Positions 22,271-34,919 of a DNA stretch of 64,000 nucleotides are shown here, one piece after another (position 1 is the stretch's first letter; every line of letters begins with the position of its first letter). The DNA comes from Torreya grandis (Eukaryota > Streptophyta > Pinopsida > Cupressales > Taxaceae): NCBI GenBank assembly GCA_037957365.1, contig JARHVA010002004.1, positions 1,527,501 through 1,591,500 on the forward strand. The letters run 5' to 3'. Below the pieces are notes generated by a model. The model was given only the letters and a program-made list of their open reading frames with translations, was not told where the DNA came from and ran no database searches. The position numbers were made by a program, and so were the translations under genes.

Positions 22271-22884
22271 ACAAAATATAATTTAAAGTATAGTTAAATT
22301 TTGAAAATCACATAGTATTTTTTTATGTGGTCATGCACATATAAATTAAGATAATATTTATATATACTAAAAATAATTTCCCACTAAATTTTCCTTCTTA
22401 ATTTTTTAATTAAATGTGAAGGTAGTGATTTTATTATTTGTGGCACTAGAACTGACATGACATGAAGAGGTGGTACTAATAAATACCATGGTATTTAAGT
22501 CTTCTAACATCATTATCGAATGCTTTATCCATGTTTCAAACATTTACGTCATACATGTGCATAGGACTATAGTTTGACTCCACACATGAGCCAATTGGGA
22601 AACTTTGGAAAAAAATTCTATGCTGATGTAACTGATAAATATGCACAATAATTACTTAAGGACTTCAGTCCACATCAACATTCAAAATTAGTCATTAATT
22701 TTCTATTTAATTGACATGAAATGTTTAATTGTGAAAACTATTATTTGAAGCACTTTCTTTTTAAAATTATAGGATTTTAATTAGAACACAAAATTATTTA
22801 GTGGGAAAAAGAGTTATTTTAGTATTATATTTAAATATATAGATTTAAAATTAAACTCCATTGACATATTAAATATTTAATATT
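22271..22884. other. Remainder of Harbinger-bearing segment, nothing further recognised
   Basis: AT-rich. The minus strand upstream of DGTHI should hold the transposase N-terminus, but I see no convincing motif. No terminal inverted repeat pair was found by eye. Confidence 0.4.
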
Positions 22885-24305
22885 GTAATGAGTTTACATT
22901 GGAAATTTACATAATAAATCAATTTTAAACAATTTATAATATTAATATAGGGACTAACTGCTACATGGAGGTATGGATATATCTCATGCTAATATTTTTA
23001 TTTCAATAGAATAAATAACAAATATAATGTGTTGTTAAATGTAAAGATAGGGACTAGTCGCTATGTGGCCCTTGTTTATAACCTGCACTTTAATTTATTT
23101 TATATTAAAAAAAGTACTGTGATGTGATTTTAGTAGCTGTTGTTCAAAGGAACAATATAAAAAAATAGTATAGTGGGTCCATTTATTATATTATTTTTGG
23201 TCTATAAATATGATGTTAAAATTTCCAAAACAAAGTTTTATGGCTCTTTTAGAATGTTAATCTAGTGATGTAGACAATTAGATATTCACTTAACAAACAA
23301 GTTAAGAATATAAAATGTGAAACAAGAAATATAAATGATCTATTAACAGTGATAAATATGTCTTTATGTTACACTATCCACTCATTAATCTAATTATAAT
23401 GAGGAAATATGAAATATATATATGGAAAAATAGATTCGTCAATCCATCTCCATCCCTTTGATTGATAAAAGACTATGAATTTCCAAAATAGGTTACAATG
23501 ATAACACTTATAATTTTAAAAAAATTTATATTTTAAAAATTGTTTTTGTGTAAAGCAAGTATGGGGGAAAATTTGTAAAAGATATTGTGACATACATCTA
23601 TAAGGTTTGATTAAAATATAAAACAAGGAGAGAATATTTAGAGGAAATATGATGAATGTATAACATTATTACACTTAATTTGAAATAGTAGAGTTTAAGA
23701 ATAACATTGGATTGTAACCCTTTTTTTTTTTAACAAAAATCGTACAAAGTTTACAAATGACATTTTCTATTCATTGCTTGTTTTAGTGAATGGGTGGGTC
23801 CCCTGAGTGGATGGATTGCATAGGATGATAATTTAAATAAAATACAACTTGCATAGGGCTTGTTTACACTTCAAATATTCAAAACAAAAATACTTTTTCC
23901 ATATAACTGTAAATATTATTCTTAGCAATAGGTAAAAAAATCACACCAAAAGTCTTATTCTATGTTTATATTCACATTTCAACTCTTCTTTCTATGTATA
24001 TATTTTTAAACTGACATATGCCTTTAAAGTTCTTACATCATGTGTGATACTTCATTTTTTCATATTTTGAATGGGTCACCCAAATATGAAACAAAAAAAT
24101 TGGTGTAAAACATTTCAAAAATAGATTCATTTTTATATTTCTCCTCTCTAAAAAATTAGATCATTTGCTAGAATTTGGGAAGCTAAAACAATATTTTGAT
24201 TTTATACATGTTGGGAGAAAAAATGTAAAAACTATAAATCATTTATTGACAACTTAAAAAAATTAATATCAAAGTTTTTGGTATAAAAAATACCTTATGT
24301 AAAAA
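22885..24305. other. Unit 2 non-coding segment upstream of integrase
   Basis: Homologous to 4217-5620. No ORF or RT trace is visible. Confidence 0.6.
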
Positions 24306-25239
24306 CCATGGGAATCTCATACATGCCTTAGCCCAAGAGCTTAAACCTATAATTAACCCATGGCCTTTTTTATTATGGGGATTACATCTTATTGGAATTA
24401 AATATTCCTACCTCATCAAATGGACACAATTTAATTATTAAAACCACAAAGTATTTTACAAAAATTATGGAAGTTATGCCATTAATATACACCATAGGCC
24501 TTCAAATATCAAAGTTCAATTCTAATCAAATAATTTTCTGCTTTAGAATCACATCCAAAATCATATCAAATAATGGAAAATCATTTATGAATCAGGAAAT
24601 GGAAGACTTGTGAAATCGATATCATATTGATTAAAATTTATCCACAAACTATTACCCTAGAGCAATGGCCAAGTGGGAGCAACAAACACAAATCTTATAA
24701 ACATACTTAAGAAGTTTGTCAATGATGTTGGAAGAAAATGACATCCACAACTATATCTTGTACTTTGCTCATATAGACGCAGTGTTTGAATGCCAATTGT
24801 GACCACTCCATACTCTTTGGAATTTGGAATAGATGCAATTTTTTTAATTGTAATTGAACACCCTTCATTATGTATATACTTGCAGGGAATCATAATAAAC
24901 ATTGAGTATAGAAATGAGTGGCTACATGATCTAGAATTATTGGATAAAAATTTTCAAAATGCCCTTGATCACCTTAGAGCATATCAAAATAAGCTCAAAG
25001 GCCAATATTTTAAGAAAATTTAGTCCTGAGAATTTGAAATTGGTGACCTAGTCCTTGAAGAAAATAAAAAACACACCAATGTTGAATGCAAAAAGAAGGG
25101 AAATTTTGAAGTGAATTGGATTGGGCCTTATGTTATTATTACTAAATTTATATCAAGGGTATATAAAATAGCCACTCTAGATGTTGATGATCTTGACGAG
25201 CTAATAAATATCATGTATATAAAACAATTATTTATGTAA
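24306..25239 (+). pseudogene. Ty3/gypsy integrase relic, unit 2 (keeps C-terminal GPY module)
   Basis: Best-preserved copy of the three. It reads from about PWPFLLWGLHLIG (frame mixed) through HNLIIKTTKYFTKIMEVMPL and TSKIISNNGKSFMNQEMEDL (core strand with the second catalytic position; TDNG is now SNNG). It continues with TPYSLEFGIDAIFLIVIEHPS, NEWLHDLELLDKNFQNALDH and FEIGDLVLEENK. The GPY/F module follows (NWIGPYVIITKF, then YKIATLDVDDLDELINIMYI), with a natural end at TAA 25237-25239. That shows the original pol C-terminus. Several frameshifts and stops occur. The class (Tat/Athila-like rather than chromovirus) is an inference from the end sequence and lack of a chromodomain. Confidence 0.87.
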
Positions 25240-28169
25240 TAAGGCCTAAAATTTTTGATCCTCCATCTAAAAGACCCCATATTTGGGAGAAATCCTATGC
25301 ATCACCACTTTAGTATCCATCATTCTTCTTCATCTCTCATCATTACCATCTTCCCATCTTGTCCACTCACCTTCCATATGAACCTAATCCTAATGGTGGT
25401 TTTAAGATATATGCTTTGAAAAAAAAGAGATATGAGTCTCAAAAAGGGTTCGATTAATGTTAAAAGTATAGAGATGATAACTATTAAAGATTCATTTGGA
25501 ATATATAATCCACTTTGAAAAAAATATTTTCTTTTGACATCCAAATCTTAAAAAAATCAATTCTTCTAAATGGCTCTTCTCCCTATCATCCTTAACGGCA
25601 CCAAATTTTACTTATCTCTTTTAATTAACCTAAGAATATACCATCCTACACCCACTAACTTCCTTATTAAAGAAGGATCATTGATTATTCCTCCTCCAGG
25701 ATGTATAACTCATTTTATAAAAAAATGTAAATAGAATCCTAAATTTTTATCCGATTCCTAGGATTATAATCATATCTAGTTTGATCTTATCTTAATTATT
25801 TCCAGAATATTGTTCCCTACTATCCTTGGTAAATATACTATGATACTTTGTAAATTATCCACTTTGGCCTAACACTCTCTTATCCATGTCATGATTAGTC
25901 TTATCTATATTTGTTTAACCAACTTCCTTGGCAATTTTATTATCATTTTTCTTGTAAATAAATTTTGATCCATTTGGCACATTAATACATAGTAGTTAAA
26001 TATTAATTAGGTCATAGATCCATTTTACTTCAGTTAACTTTGTAAATACTTTATACATCCTTTTAAGTAATGTTTTTTATAAATTTTTATTACATCATCT
26101 TGTTAGTATATAAATTTAATCTATTGTACATATGTAAATTTTTTATGTCATAATTATGTTGTTTTATTAATAGTTATGTTGTATAAATACTTATTTTTAA
26201 CTTTTAAGTTGTTTTAATCCTTTGTAATTAGTTTCTATGTAAATGTTTAAATTATCTTATTAAGTATTATATTTTGTAAATATTTGGTTTTGGTATGGGA
26301 ATGAGGATGGACCCAACTGACTATCCATTATGAAATTAGGATTGTCATTCACAAATTTCGCTCTTAACCTCCCCATGTACTATAAGTCAATGTGATCTCG
26401 ACTATCAAAATTTCATAGGTATATTCTTAACTAAGTGCCATAGTAAAATTGGATTTCCAACATTTCAAGTGGATTCGAGACACCCCATATCCTTTATCAC
26501 CTAATCATCAAACTATCCCATTTGACAACCCTAACCTACTAACTAATCCATCCACCTCCTTATTGTAGGAGGGTTTACCCATTATCAATTTATGATACAT
26601 ATCATTATCTCACTAAACGACCACATACATAAATCTTAACACATGTCACAAGTTATAACACATTCCATTTCATTATAATATCACATTTTATCATTTAATA
26701 CATTTATCACAACATATCAATTAAACCCTGACATCACAACATCTATCTAAAAACCATGTCATCTACATCATCACATACATTAAATTAAAGAACACCCATA
26801 AAATACGTAATCATACATCATTTATATACATGTAAATAAATCCTAACATCCACATCACATACAAATCTAATCATCTTGTGCCTGTAATCAATCAAATCCA
26901 ATGTCTAATCTAAAAAATAAATCATAATCACATATGCAAAATATACATAAACATCCCATATACCACAATAAATCTCATTATAATCACATAAATTTCTATG
27001 AGTCCTTTAAAAAATATATACAATATATGAATTATGGGCACTAATGTGGTAAGTATGAAATGCATGTCCAAAATACAAAAAATGTCAAATCAGACCTTGA
27101 TCATGATAGTCCTAGTTGTCTCCTAGTTTATTTATGTATAGAATGAGTAGTTTCGGCCCTATAAGATGGAGCTCACTAATCTACTAGTGCCACTCCCTTG
27201 TAAAGACCCCTATATTACTAGGCCTCTCTAGTTAGATGTGGTATTTGAACTATCATATCTTCTAAGGCATGTCTCTTTAATAGTATGTCCCCCTCATCCT
27301 AGGTCTCCTCAATGACTTATAACTCTACCTCTCATTAGCCAAATCGAGTCTAAATCTAACCTATCTGACCTTGTAAGGATGTTATATTTGAAATTATATC
27401 CTAAGTCCAACCTATCTAACCATGTAGGTATGTTATCAATTATCTCTATCTTGAATCTAACCTATGTTACCCTATAGAGCTACTATCTATACATTTGTGG
27501 TTCTAATCTATCCCAACCATATGGTTAGTTGAGATAATATTGGGCCCATATACATATCCTATTACACTATCTATCATTATAAATATACCAACTCTAGGAA
27601 ATATTTATCTCTCATAGCACTAATCTTAGCCACCTAAGCCACTTTGTCCTCACATCGTAATGAATACTAGTAATATGTTCTTATTTTTCCAAACTAATAG
27701 GTGGACTAGAAGGCCCCACAACATCAGTTACTTTCCCCCACACTCTGTGATTCCCCCCACCCACACCTTGATCACCCTTGATCACCCTTTGATACACCCT
27801 AATCACCCCTATCATTAACCATCAAATATTTATCAATCCTCTCATGACCATCATCCCCACCATATCTCTTAGCCTATAGTTGTAACCTCTATACCCATCA
27901 TCTCCTCAAACATTCCTATGCCTATAAAAGCCTCCATACTACCCCTTTCCTCTTATGAACCTGTGCTGGTCTCAATAATATCTATGGACATCTCTATTTC
28001 CACCATCTTGTATAATCTATAGTAATTACAAGATCTTTTATAGCTATCTAATAACCATATACTATATGAACTATGTTATCATCATCTACCTATGCGAATG
28101 CCTTCTCAACTATATGCCCATACTTAGGCCTATCTCTATCACTCTTGGGAAATAAATTATCCTCTCCTA
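25240..28169. other. Unit 2 non-coding segment between integrase and PMD relic
   Basis: Homologous to 6441-9359, including the post-integrase 'catatttgggagaaatcctatgcatcacc' and the 54-bp minisatellite at about 27345-27520. No gene recognised. Confidence 0.55.
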
Positions 28170-28960
28170 GGAGATCCTACTAATGTAAAAACTATCTTTT
28201 CACTCTATTATAATGATATCTCTCTATGTTGTAATCTTGATGCCCTATCAAATAATACTTTGTTAGCATATAGGTATAGTTTGTATCATCCTCCCATCCC
28301 CACTATACCATCCTGTATGGCATCCAAATAATATAATCCTCAATAAAACTATCTAATGCCTTATTATAAAATATCATATTGCATACACGCGCTCTCTTCG
28401 CTCCCAAAATCATGTACCATCTAAAAACTAGTCAATGATCAAGATTATGAAATACTCATGTGCCTAGTGATATTTTTATTACCACATGCTCCTAACAATG
28501 TATTTTTATCAATAATGATGCTTATAAACTCACCACTCTTATATATACACCCATATAAAGCTTCCTATATAGTTGGCCCAACACAGTAGGTCCCCATGAA
28601 AAAACTTGATAATCATGCACCATGTCTAGCACTACATCCCATAAATCTAGATGAAACCATTGACCACTCTTGTCTAGTAATAATATTCTAGTGATAATAA
28701 ACATGAATACAAGGGTTAGCCTCTCAATATTATCATCTATGAATTCCCTATCAATGTCAATGCATGAATCACAAAATCTGACCTATATTTGTCCACACAG
28801 TTATTGTACAGTCATGCTCCATTCCCATGACCTACAAGGGATCGTATATCCTCTCATAGGTAATTATAAAATGTACCACACATCCTACAAAGTCATTGTC
28901 ATCTCTTCTATGATGAAGTGAAAATTTCTTAACCTAGAATGTGATCTCTCCACCAATGTA
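28170..28960 (-). pseudogene. Plant mobile domain (PMD) gene relic, unit 2, antisense to integrase
   Basis: Near 28950-28850 the minus strand reads LVERSHSRLRNFHFIIEEMT, then a stop, DVWYIL, another stop and LPMRGY (family: LVERWxPExxTFHLPxGEMTxTLxDV..L.LP.DG). At 28704-28522 it is open for 60 codons: LLLDKSGQWFHLDLWDVV then YQVFSWGPTVLGQLYRKLYM. At 28365-28190 it reads EDYIIWMPYRMV (WxPY motif) and YNIERYHYNRVKR, matching the PMD C-terminal block. This is the clearest of the three copies for the WG..VL..LYR motif. PMD family members occur in MAIN/MAIL proteins of silencing and cell-division control and as transposon passengers. In a repeat unit with a Ty3 integrase the second reading is likelier. 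Confidence 0.85.
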
Positions 28961-31726
28961 GTGATGACAACATAGTTTATCTAAATAAATGACATCATAT
29001 TAATATAATATAGGCTATTCATCTTTATTACTCAAATATCAACCAACCTTAGTTAATGTATCTTATGTAATAGCATTAGTCATCATAGTTTGGATGATAA
29101 CACACCTAAATCTTCCAACACCACCAAACCTATTAGCCTTAATCACTACAAACTCACACCCTAACCTAAATTTTTCCTATCCCATACCTACCCTACCTAT
29201 CCATACCTATTATACCTATCCATCTACCTATTACCATCTTATCCCCTTACACAATTAATTCTTAAAAACAAACTTCAGTAAAATCACTTCTGGCTCCTAA
29301 CCCTAACTTACAATTTTTGCAAAATTGCTCCTCTTCTTTTAGTTTTGTAAGATTAATACTCACCACCTAAGGATTTATTAAACCATAAGTCACCCTATAT
29401 GGTATTGTAAAACTATAGTTCACCTATGATAGTTTTATAAAACCACAATTTGTTGTAAGTGATTTTTCAAAACCATGGGTAACAAGTGCATTACTCCAAG
29501 TTACATGCATAAAACTATAATTAGGGGTAATAACCCCAATTTTGATTTTGTGATGTTCAAATTTACCCATGTTTAATACCTTAAAAATTATAGTTAAAGT
29601 ACAAAATGATAAAACTAAGATGGGGTACCTACTACTTGTCTTGCCTCAGCGAGTGATTGGAACTCACAAACTCTTTATCTATGGTAGGAAGCATGTGTGA
29701 ATGTAATCCATTCTTGATACCTCTAGAATAAAAGATTACAAAATCTAATATTCAAAATTTCTTCTTTTACTGTACATTTTTCTATTCAACACCCTAAACC
29801 CTAGTCTTTTCACCTTTTACCTTACTTTAGTCCATGTCAACCCTACGCTATTATCCAAATAGCTCATTATAATTCACATGTCTATTTATCCATCAGTTAA
29901 GTAGATTTCCAATAAGTATTATCCATCTTACATGTCATTGTAATCATTTTTTTGGGTATACTCTTATATTTCTCCACTCCCTGTCTAACATCTTGAGTCA
30001 AAAATACATCATTCTAGGGTATTTTTAGACTATGTGGGTAGCACTTGGCCACTTTATAGTGACCAAATATAGCTTAGACACTAATTCCCATTCCATCATC
30101 CCATGGTCACTCCAATATATTAAATCATGTTGAGATATTAACTTTCTATAAAATCTATCTATCATCGTAAACCATTTATCTTTTATCCTTTTCTCAGCCT
30201 ATAGTTCTCCCTTACATGGGAATTATCAACAACACATGGACTTATTTATCTATCCATTTCTTGAATATATGTCTTTGTCTCAATATTATTCATCTTATAC
30301 AATGAATCTACTTTCCTCTCTCCTTAACATTGGTCTTTTCTTAGGATTCATCTTATAAGGTTAATCATCATCTCTAAGGTGTGTTCACCCTTAGGAATAG
30401 TCTTACACCTAAACACTCTTTCCTTCACATTTATGCTTGGGGCATCTTATCACTATTATCTCAACTAGAATCTAGAGCATTCCATCCTCTCATCATCTTG
30501 ACCCTCACCCTATGAGGTCTTTTTGAGTGGCCATTCAGTTTATTCCTATTTGCATACCCAATCGAGGGGGTACTAGTTTTTATTTGAGATACCATTACTC
30601 CCCACTTATTTAATCATAATGACCTTTCTAAGAGGGTCAAATGTATACATCTATATATTCTCACTCTAACCATTTCACTAGTTATATCATTTATTAAAAT
30701 TAATCCGATAATGATAGTCTTAATTAAATAATTAAATTCCATTCCCCATTTAATATTTCCTACCTCATGCAGACCTTCCTACACCACCATGCTACATTAA
30801 TCCCTTGATTATCCCAATAACATCCCATTAAATCACTAATCCCACCCCATTAATTAACCACTTGTAAATATTAAATTTAAAATATTATACCTACCCCTAA
30901 TCCCCCACCTTCTTACCCAAGCCAACCTATCCATAGCTTCTCCTACACACCTACATCCTTAAACCTCCACAAAACCCCTAAATTAATCCCTATTAACACC
31001 TAATCAAATACAAACGCTTATAAAATTTATATCCTTCTCTAACTTTATATAATTCTTGAAACTAGAGAATTCTTATTAATGTAAAATTCATTTTAATCCT
31101 ATGCCACCATCCTATAAATAGCTAAGCATAGAGCTAGGTGGAACTAACTTGAAAGACATAGAAATTTTAAAGGTATATATAATATCTCATAGCCTTCATA
31201 ACTTCATTTCATCCCCATTATCCTTGCATCTAAGAATCCATTATTCCTTTCTTGCTTAGTTCGTATTTTGAAGCCACCATTATCAAGCAATCGAATAAGC
31301 AAGTTAATAATCTCACATAATTCATTTAAAGATCTTGGAGGGAAGATAAGAGAAGCAACATGATAGTAGGAATATTTTTATAATTTTTTATTGGTTCCAT
31401 ATTATCTTCCTTTTATGTTTCTTACAAATTTTGGGTTAATTTACTATATATAGTATATTGAATCCATAGCTCAAAATTTACAAGCATATACCATATTTTA
31501 AAAATTTAAGAGTAAATGGTTGGTCATTTTTGTAATCCAAAATCACTCATTTTGAATGAGTCACACATCAACAACACCAAATTAAAATACATTCACTATC
31601 ATTGAATAAATCATAGAATGATTCACATATTGACACTTTTTTAAACAAACAATCAAATCCTAAATAATAAAATAGAACCTAGAATACTTTAAAAAATTCC
31701 TTTCTTGAAAAAAACTCACTTGAAAG
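28961..31726. other. Unit 2 non-coding segment between PMD relic and copia B
   Basis: Homologous to 10191-12907. No gene recognised. It ends 'actcacttgaaag' before the LTR. Confidence 0.6.
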
Positions 31727-32201
31727 TGTTAGGATTATAGAATTCATATAAATTTTTAATAGAATAAATATAGAAATAGGTGCATAAGACACAACATAAA
31801 AAATATATATTTGACCTATTTCACAAAAAATACACTACATTCACATCAAAATAGTCAGTTCTTCTCTTATTCAGTCCAATAAATGAAGGGATAAACCCAT
31901 AATACATCCACTACAATTTTTTCTTCACTCACACTCAGTATATCTCCATGTTTACAATGACCTCATATCAAAGGAGGGTTACATATAATGGAAAAAATGC
32001 ACTAACATTATTTCTACCATTAGATCTATGATTTAATAGTGAATGATGCAAATTTATTATGAAACAACAATATTTTTCAATGCATTTTCACCCCCTTGGA
32101 CCCCCTTGGTGAGATTAGTGGGGAGGGGAGTTACCACACTCCACACACCCCACCTTTTGGGAGTTGTGCATTTTCATAATATCAGGCTCCACCATCCAAC
32201 A
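31727..32201 (-). repeat. Copia B 3' LTR
   Basis: 475 bp from TGTTAGG to CCAACA on the plus strand, followed by the PPT complement 'atctcccacatgg'. Confidence 0.9.
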
Positions 32202-32937
32202 ATCTCCCACATGGAGACTGATTATTGTAACTCCACCACTACAACTCTTTCTTGGAATTTTATTTGAACTTTAACCGTGACATGTTTCTCATCTTCCTTT
32301 TTATTCCAGAAGACCTATTAAAGTTGAAATTTTTTCTAACTTCTCCTTTATGACTATCTTTTTTAGTATATTTATAGGATTCTTTCTTGTATTGATATTT
32401 TCCAACCTTAGTTGAGCAACCTCCAAAACCTCATGAATGAAGTGATAGTTGTGTTTTATATGTGTTGGAAATATTGTCATTGATGTCAAAGGCTTAGTAT
32501 TATTGGTGATAAAGGCCCCATTGAATTTAATGTTGTTTATCTTGGCTAATATGATTTAATATTTATTTAATATTAATGAATATATTTTTGGTTGCATATG
32601 AGACAAAATAAGGGCCCATGGAGAAGTCGAAGAGTCACAGGATAAAGACAAAAGAAGGATGGGATGCATTTTCCCATGAAGAGTCATCTTGGGGAATACC
32701 AAGAGTCACCAAGTGAAGAGAAAAGAGTAAAGGGTGAATTTATCATGAAGGGACACCTTGAGGAATACAAAAATTCACCAAAGATAAGGACAAAAGTGGG
32801 AAAGACGTTTTTGGTCATGAAGGGTCACCACATGACTTTTCAAATGCTTGGATATGAAGGGTCATCCAAGATTGGCACCATTTTCCATTAGGATTAAAAG
32901 GTCACAAAGGGGGAAGGCCAAAGGTCATTTGAAAAGC

Positions 32938-32945
32938 TATAAATA
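32938..32945 (+). promoter_or_regulatory. TATA box of the LTR promoter
   Basis: TATAAATA in 'aaaagctataaataaaggcttgag'. It is conserved as TATAAAAA at 39431-39438 and as TATAAATA on the minus strand at 36800-36807. It lies about 475 bases into the LTR, so U3 would end near 32970. Confidence 0.7.
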
Positions 32946-33159
32946 AAGGCTTGAGTATCCATTTGTAATGTGGATGTGAGAGGTTGATTTGATATTGTAA
33001 TATCTAGCTTAGAAGAGCAATTGTGAGAGATGAATATGATTTGTATTTGTTATATCTAGCTTAGAAGAGCAAAGGTGAGAGAGAGGAAGGAGATGTTCTA
33101 TTGATCTATCATTTGTTGAGATAAAAACATTGAGAGATAGGTGTGTGGTATACACAAAG

Positions 33160-33370
33160 GGGTTGGTGCTCCTGTGGGTTGGTGCTCACGAATTGTTGCT
33201 GAGTTGGTGCTTGGTAAAGGTGTTGGTGCTCCTGTGGGTTGGTGTGCATGAATTGTTGTTGCTCCTATGGGTTGGTGCTCAGCAAAGGAGTTTGAAACTC
33301 CTGTGGGTTGGTCCTCACGAATTGTAGTTGAGGTTTGTACTTGGCAAAAGGGTATGGTGCTCCTGTGGGG
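33160..33370 (+). repeat. GTTGGTGCT minisatellite in LTR, about 62-bp units
   Basis: Units of the form 'ggttggtgctcctgtgggttggtgctcacgaattgttg..gttggtgcttggcaaag', about 3.5 copies. The same array with different unit counts is at 36355-36600 (minus) and 39650-39890. Confidence 0.85.
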
Positions 33371-33588
33371 TTGTTCTCACGAATATATTTGACACTGATT
33401 CTCTATGGTTTTTCCCACATTGGGTTTCCACGTTATATCTGGTGTCTCTCTCTTGTGTGATGTTTATTTTTTGAGTTTTATTGCATATCATGGATGTTTG
33501 AGTAAGTGGAATTTGATGAAGGGAAAGTTTTATAATATATATAATATACTGATTCACCCCCCTCTCAGTATATTTCATGCTTAACATT

Positions 33589-33600
33589 TGGTATCAGAGC
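33589..33600 (+). promoter_or_regulatory. Primer binding site (initiator tRNA-Met) of nested element
   Basis: TGGTATCAGAGC, a perfect match to the plant copia consensus, three bases after the LTR end. Confidence 0.92.
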
Positions 33601-33655
33601 AGGTTCCTTCAGAAAAGGTTTAACAACTTTAAGGTAGATCAAAGAAAAGCATAAG

Positions 33656-33820
33656 ATGTCCAAGCAACTAAAGAAGGAGAATCAAGAGTTAAAATCTATG
33701 GTTGAGGCTCTTAAGGAAAATGTGTGTATCTTGGATTCTAAGTTGGCTATAGAAGTAAAAGAAAATAAGATATTTATTCAGAATCTTAAGAATCAATTAG
33801 AGGTTACAACTTCACTTTAA
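33656..33820 (+). pseudogene. Nested element gag, coiled-coil piece
   Basis: ATG at 33656 opens 54 codons (MSKQLKKENQELKSMVEALK...) rich in Leu, Glu and Lys with heptad-like spacing, ending at TAA 33818-33820. The downstream zinc-knuckle frame continues the same gag in another frame, so one base was gained or lost near 33820. The usual gag N-terminus is absent from this copy: sequence passes from the leader ('gtagatcaaagaaaagcat') straight to this piece. The inverted fragment at 35948-36063 keeps the missing start. Confidence 0.7.
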
Positions 33821-33829
33821 CATCAAAAG

Positions 33830-34488
33830 AAGAAGAGTGTAATCATGTGAAGGATGAGTTAAGTTCTTTAAAGGATAATCATGAGAAGCTTATAATCAAG
33901 GTTGAGAAGGATCATGAAATATCAGTCCAAGGAAAGAAGGATGTAGGTCTTGAAGGCAAATCAAAGAAGCCAATCAGGCAGCCCAATGCTTTCAAGTTTT
34001 CAAATTCTTTAAATGGCCATTGTTTTGTTTGTCATCATGTTGGTCATGGGGCAAGAGATTGTATGAGGAGAAGCAATCAGTCAAAGGGAGATCTCAATCA
34101 CATTCAAGAAAAAGGTATGAGAAATATTATTTGCTTTTGTTGTCATGAGGTTGGATGTATTGCTACATTATGCCAAAATAAAATAAAGATATATTCAAAG
34201 TATGTCAAAGGTTACAAAGACCCTAGAAAACATGAGAAAGGAAAAATTCAGGTTTGGAGACCTAAAATAGTAAAGGTTGATCAGATTGAGGTTAAGAGTG
34301 AAAATGAATTACTTGCTATAGTAGATAAAGAATCAGATAAGAAGGATTGTAAAGAATCTCTTGTTACATTTGAGCATGAGCTTTGCCAAGATAACATAGT
34401 TGCAAAAGTTGAGAAAAAGAAGAACATCATAAATTATAAGGTTAGTAAGTCAAAAAGGTTAGACATGCTTAAATGGATTCTAAAATAA
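33830..34488 (+). CDS. Nested element gag C-terminal part with two zinc knuckles
   Basis: Open for over 210 codons, the longest coherent ORF in the window. Knuckle 1 is CFVCHHVGHGARDC (CX2CX4HX4C, intact). Knuckle 2 is CFCCHEVGCIATLC, in which the His is Cys. The inverted copy at about 38690-38730 still has CCHEVGHIARLC. Downstream the chain is Lys/Glu-rich and ends at TAA 34486-34488. Gag nucleocapsid knuckles bind the element's RNA. The first in-frame codon after the upstream stop is not an ATG, so the frame is a continuation of the broken gag above and is unlikely to be translated alone. A real coding origin is certain; present expression is doubtful. Confidence 0.75.
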
Positions 34489-34919
34489 AAACACAAGAAG
34501 ATCAAGGAAGAAACAGAGGAGATGTGGGAATCTCTTGAGATTTATTTCTAAGAACCCTATTGTGTGGGGTGTCTCTTCTAGGCTTCAGGGAGAGACTTTT
34601 AAAAATTGAAGCATGGTGGATGTTATTGGGTCTTGGTTATGTTGCATGACAAGAAGGTGATTTGGCAAAATTAATTTGTATATCTTTTGAGGGAATATAT
34701 TTTTGAAGAAAATTTTGCATCAGTATTATGATTTGAGGCTATTAGAATGATTCTTGGATATGCAGTGTTTAAAATTTTTAAAGTGTTTCAAATGATTATG
34801 GTCATAAGAAATTAGAATGTTGAAAAAGAGCTAACAATTTTAGAAAGAAGGAAAAGGATACTCATGTAGATTCAATCAAGGAGGATCAAAGTTTCAAAGC
34901 TCCATTCATCAGGAAGAAG

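Larger units (their letters stand above)
4217..22884. repeat. Macro-tandem repeat unit 1 (about 18.7 kb)
   Basis: Sequence from 'aatatttactatttcaatgag' onward aligns by eye with 22885 onward and, further in, with about 54070 onward. Landmarks and spacing agree: integrase relic (5.6 / 24.3 / 55.3 kb), PMD relic (9.4 / 28.2 / 58.8 kb), copia 3' LTR (12.9 / 31.7 / 62.3 kb). Copies differ by many substitutions and small indels, so the array is old and not an assembly echo. Unit 1 is the only one that keeps the segment at about 21.4-22.9 kb with the Harbinger relic. Confidence 0.85.
32463..33586 (+). repeat. 5' LTR of nested TR-GAG-like element
   Basis: 1124 bp, TGTTGG...TTAACA. It holds a TATA box at 32938-32945 and a GTTGGTGCT-rich minisatellite at about 33160-33370. 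ORFs in this LTR are repeat artefacts. Confidence 0.93.

Noticed and set aside
32664..32891. Repetitive 75-codon ORF (EYQESPSE, KGHLEEYK) also seen at 35693 and 36847
   Set aside because: Lies in U3 of the LTR. It is a short internal repeat 'aagggtcaccttgaggaatac', not a conserved protein.
33130..33327. 65-codon ORF in the LTR, and its relatives at 36390-36623 and 39602-39940
   Set aside because: The translation is a direct reading of the GTTGGTGCT minisatellite (LLWVGAHELLL repeats) inside a non-coding LTR.
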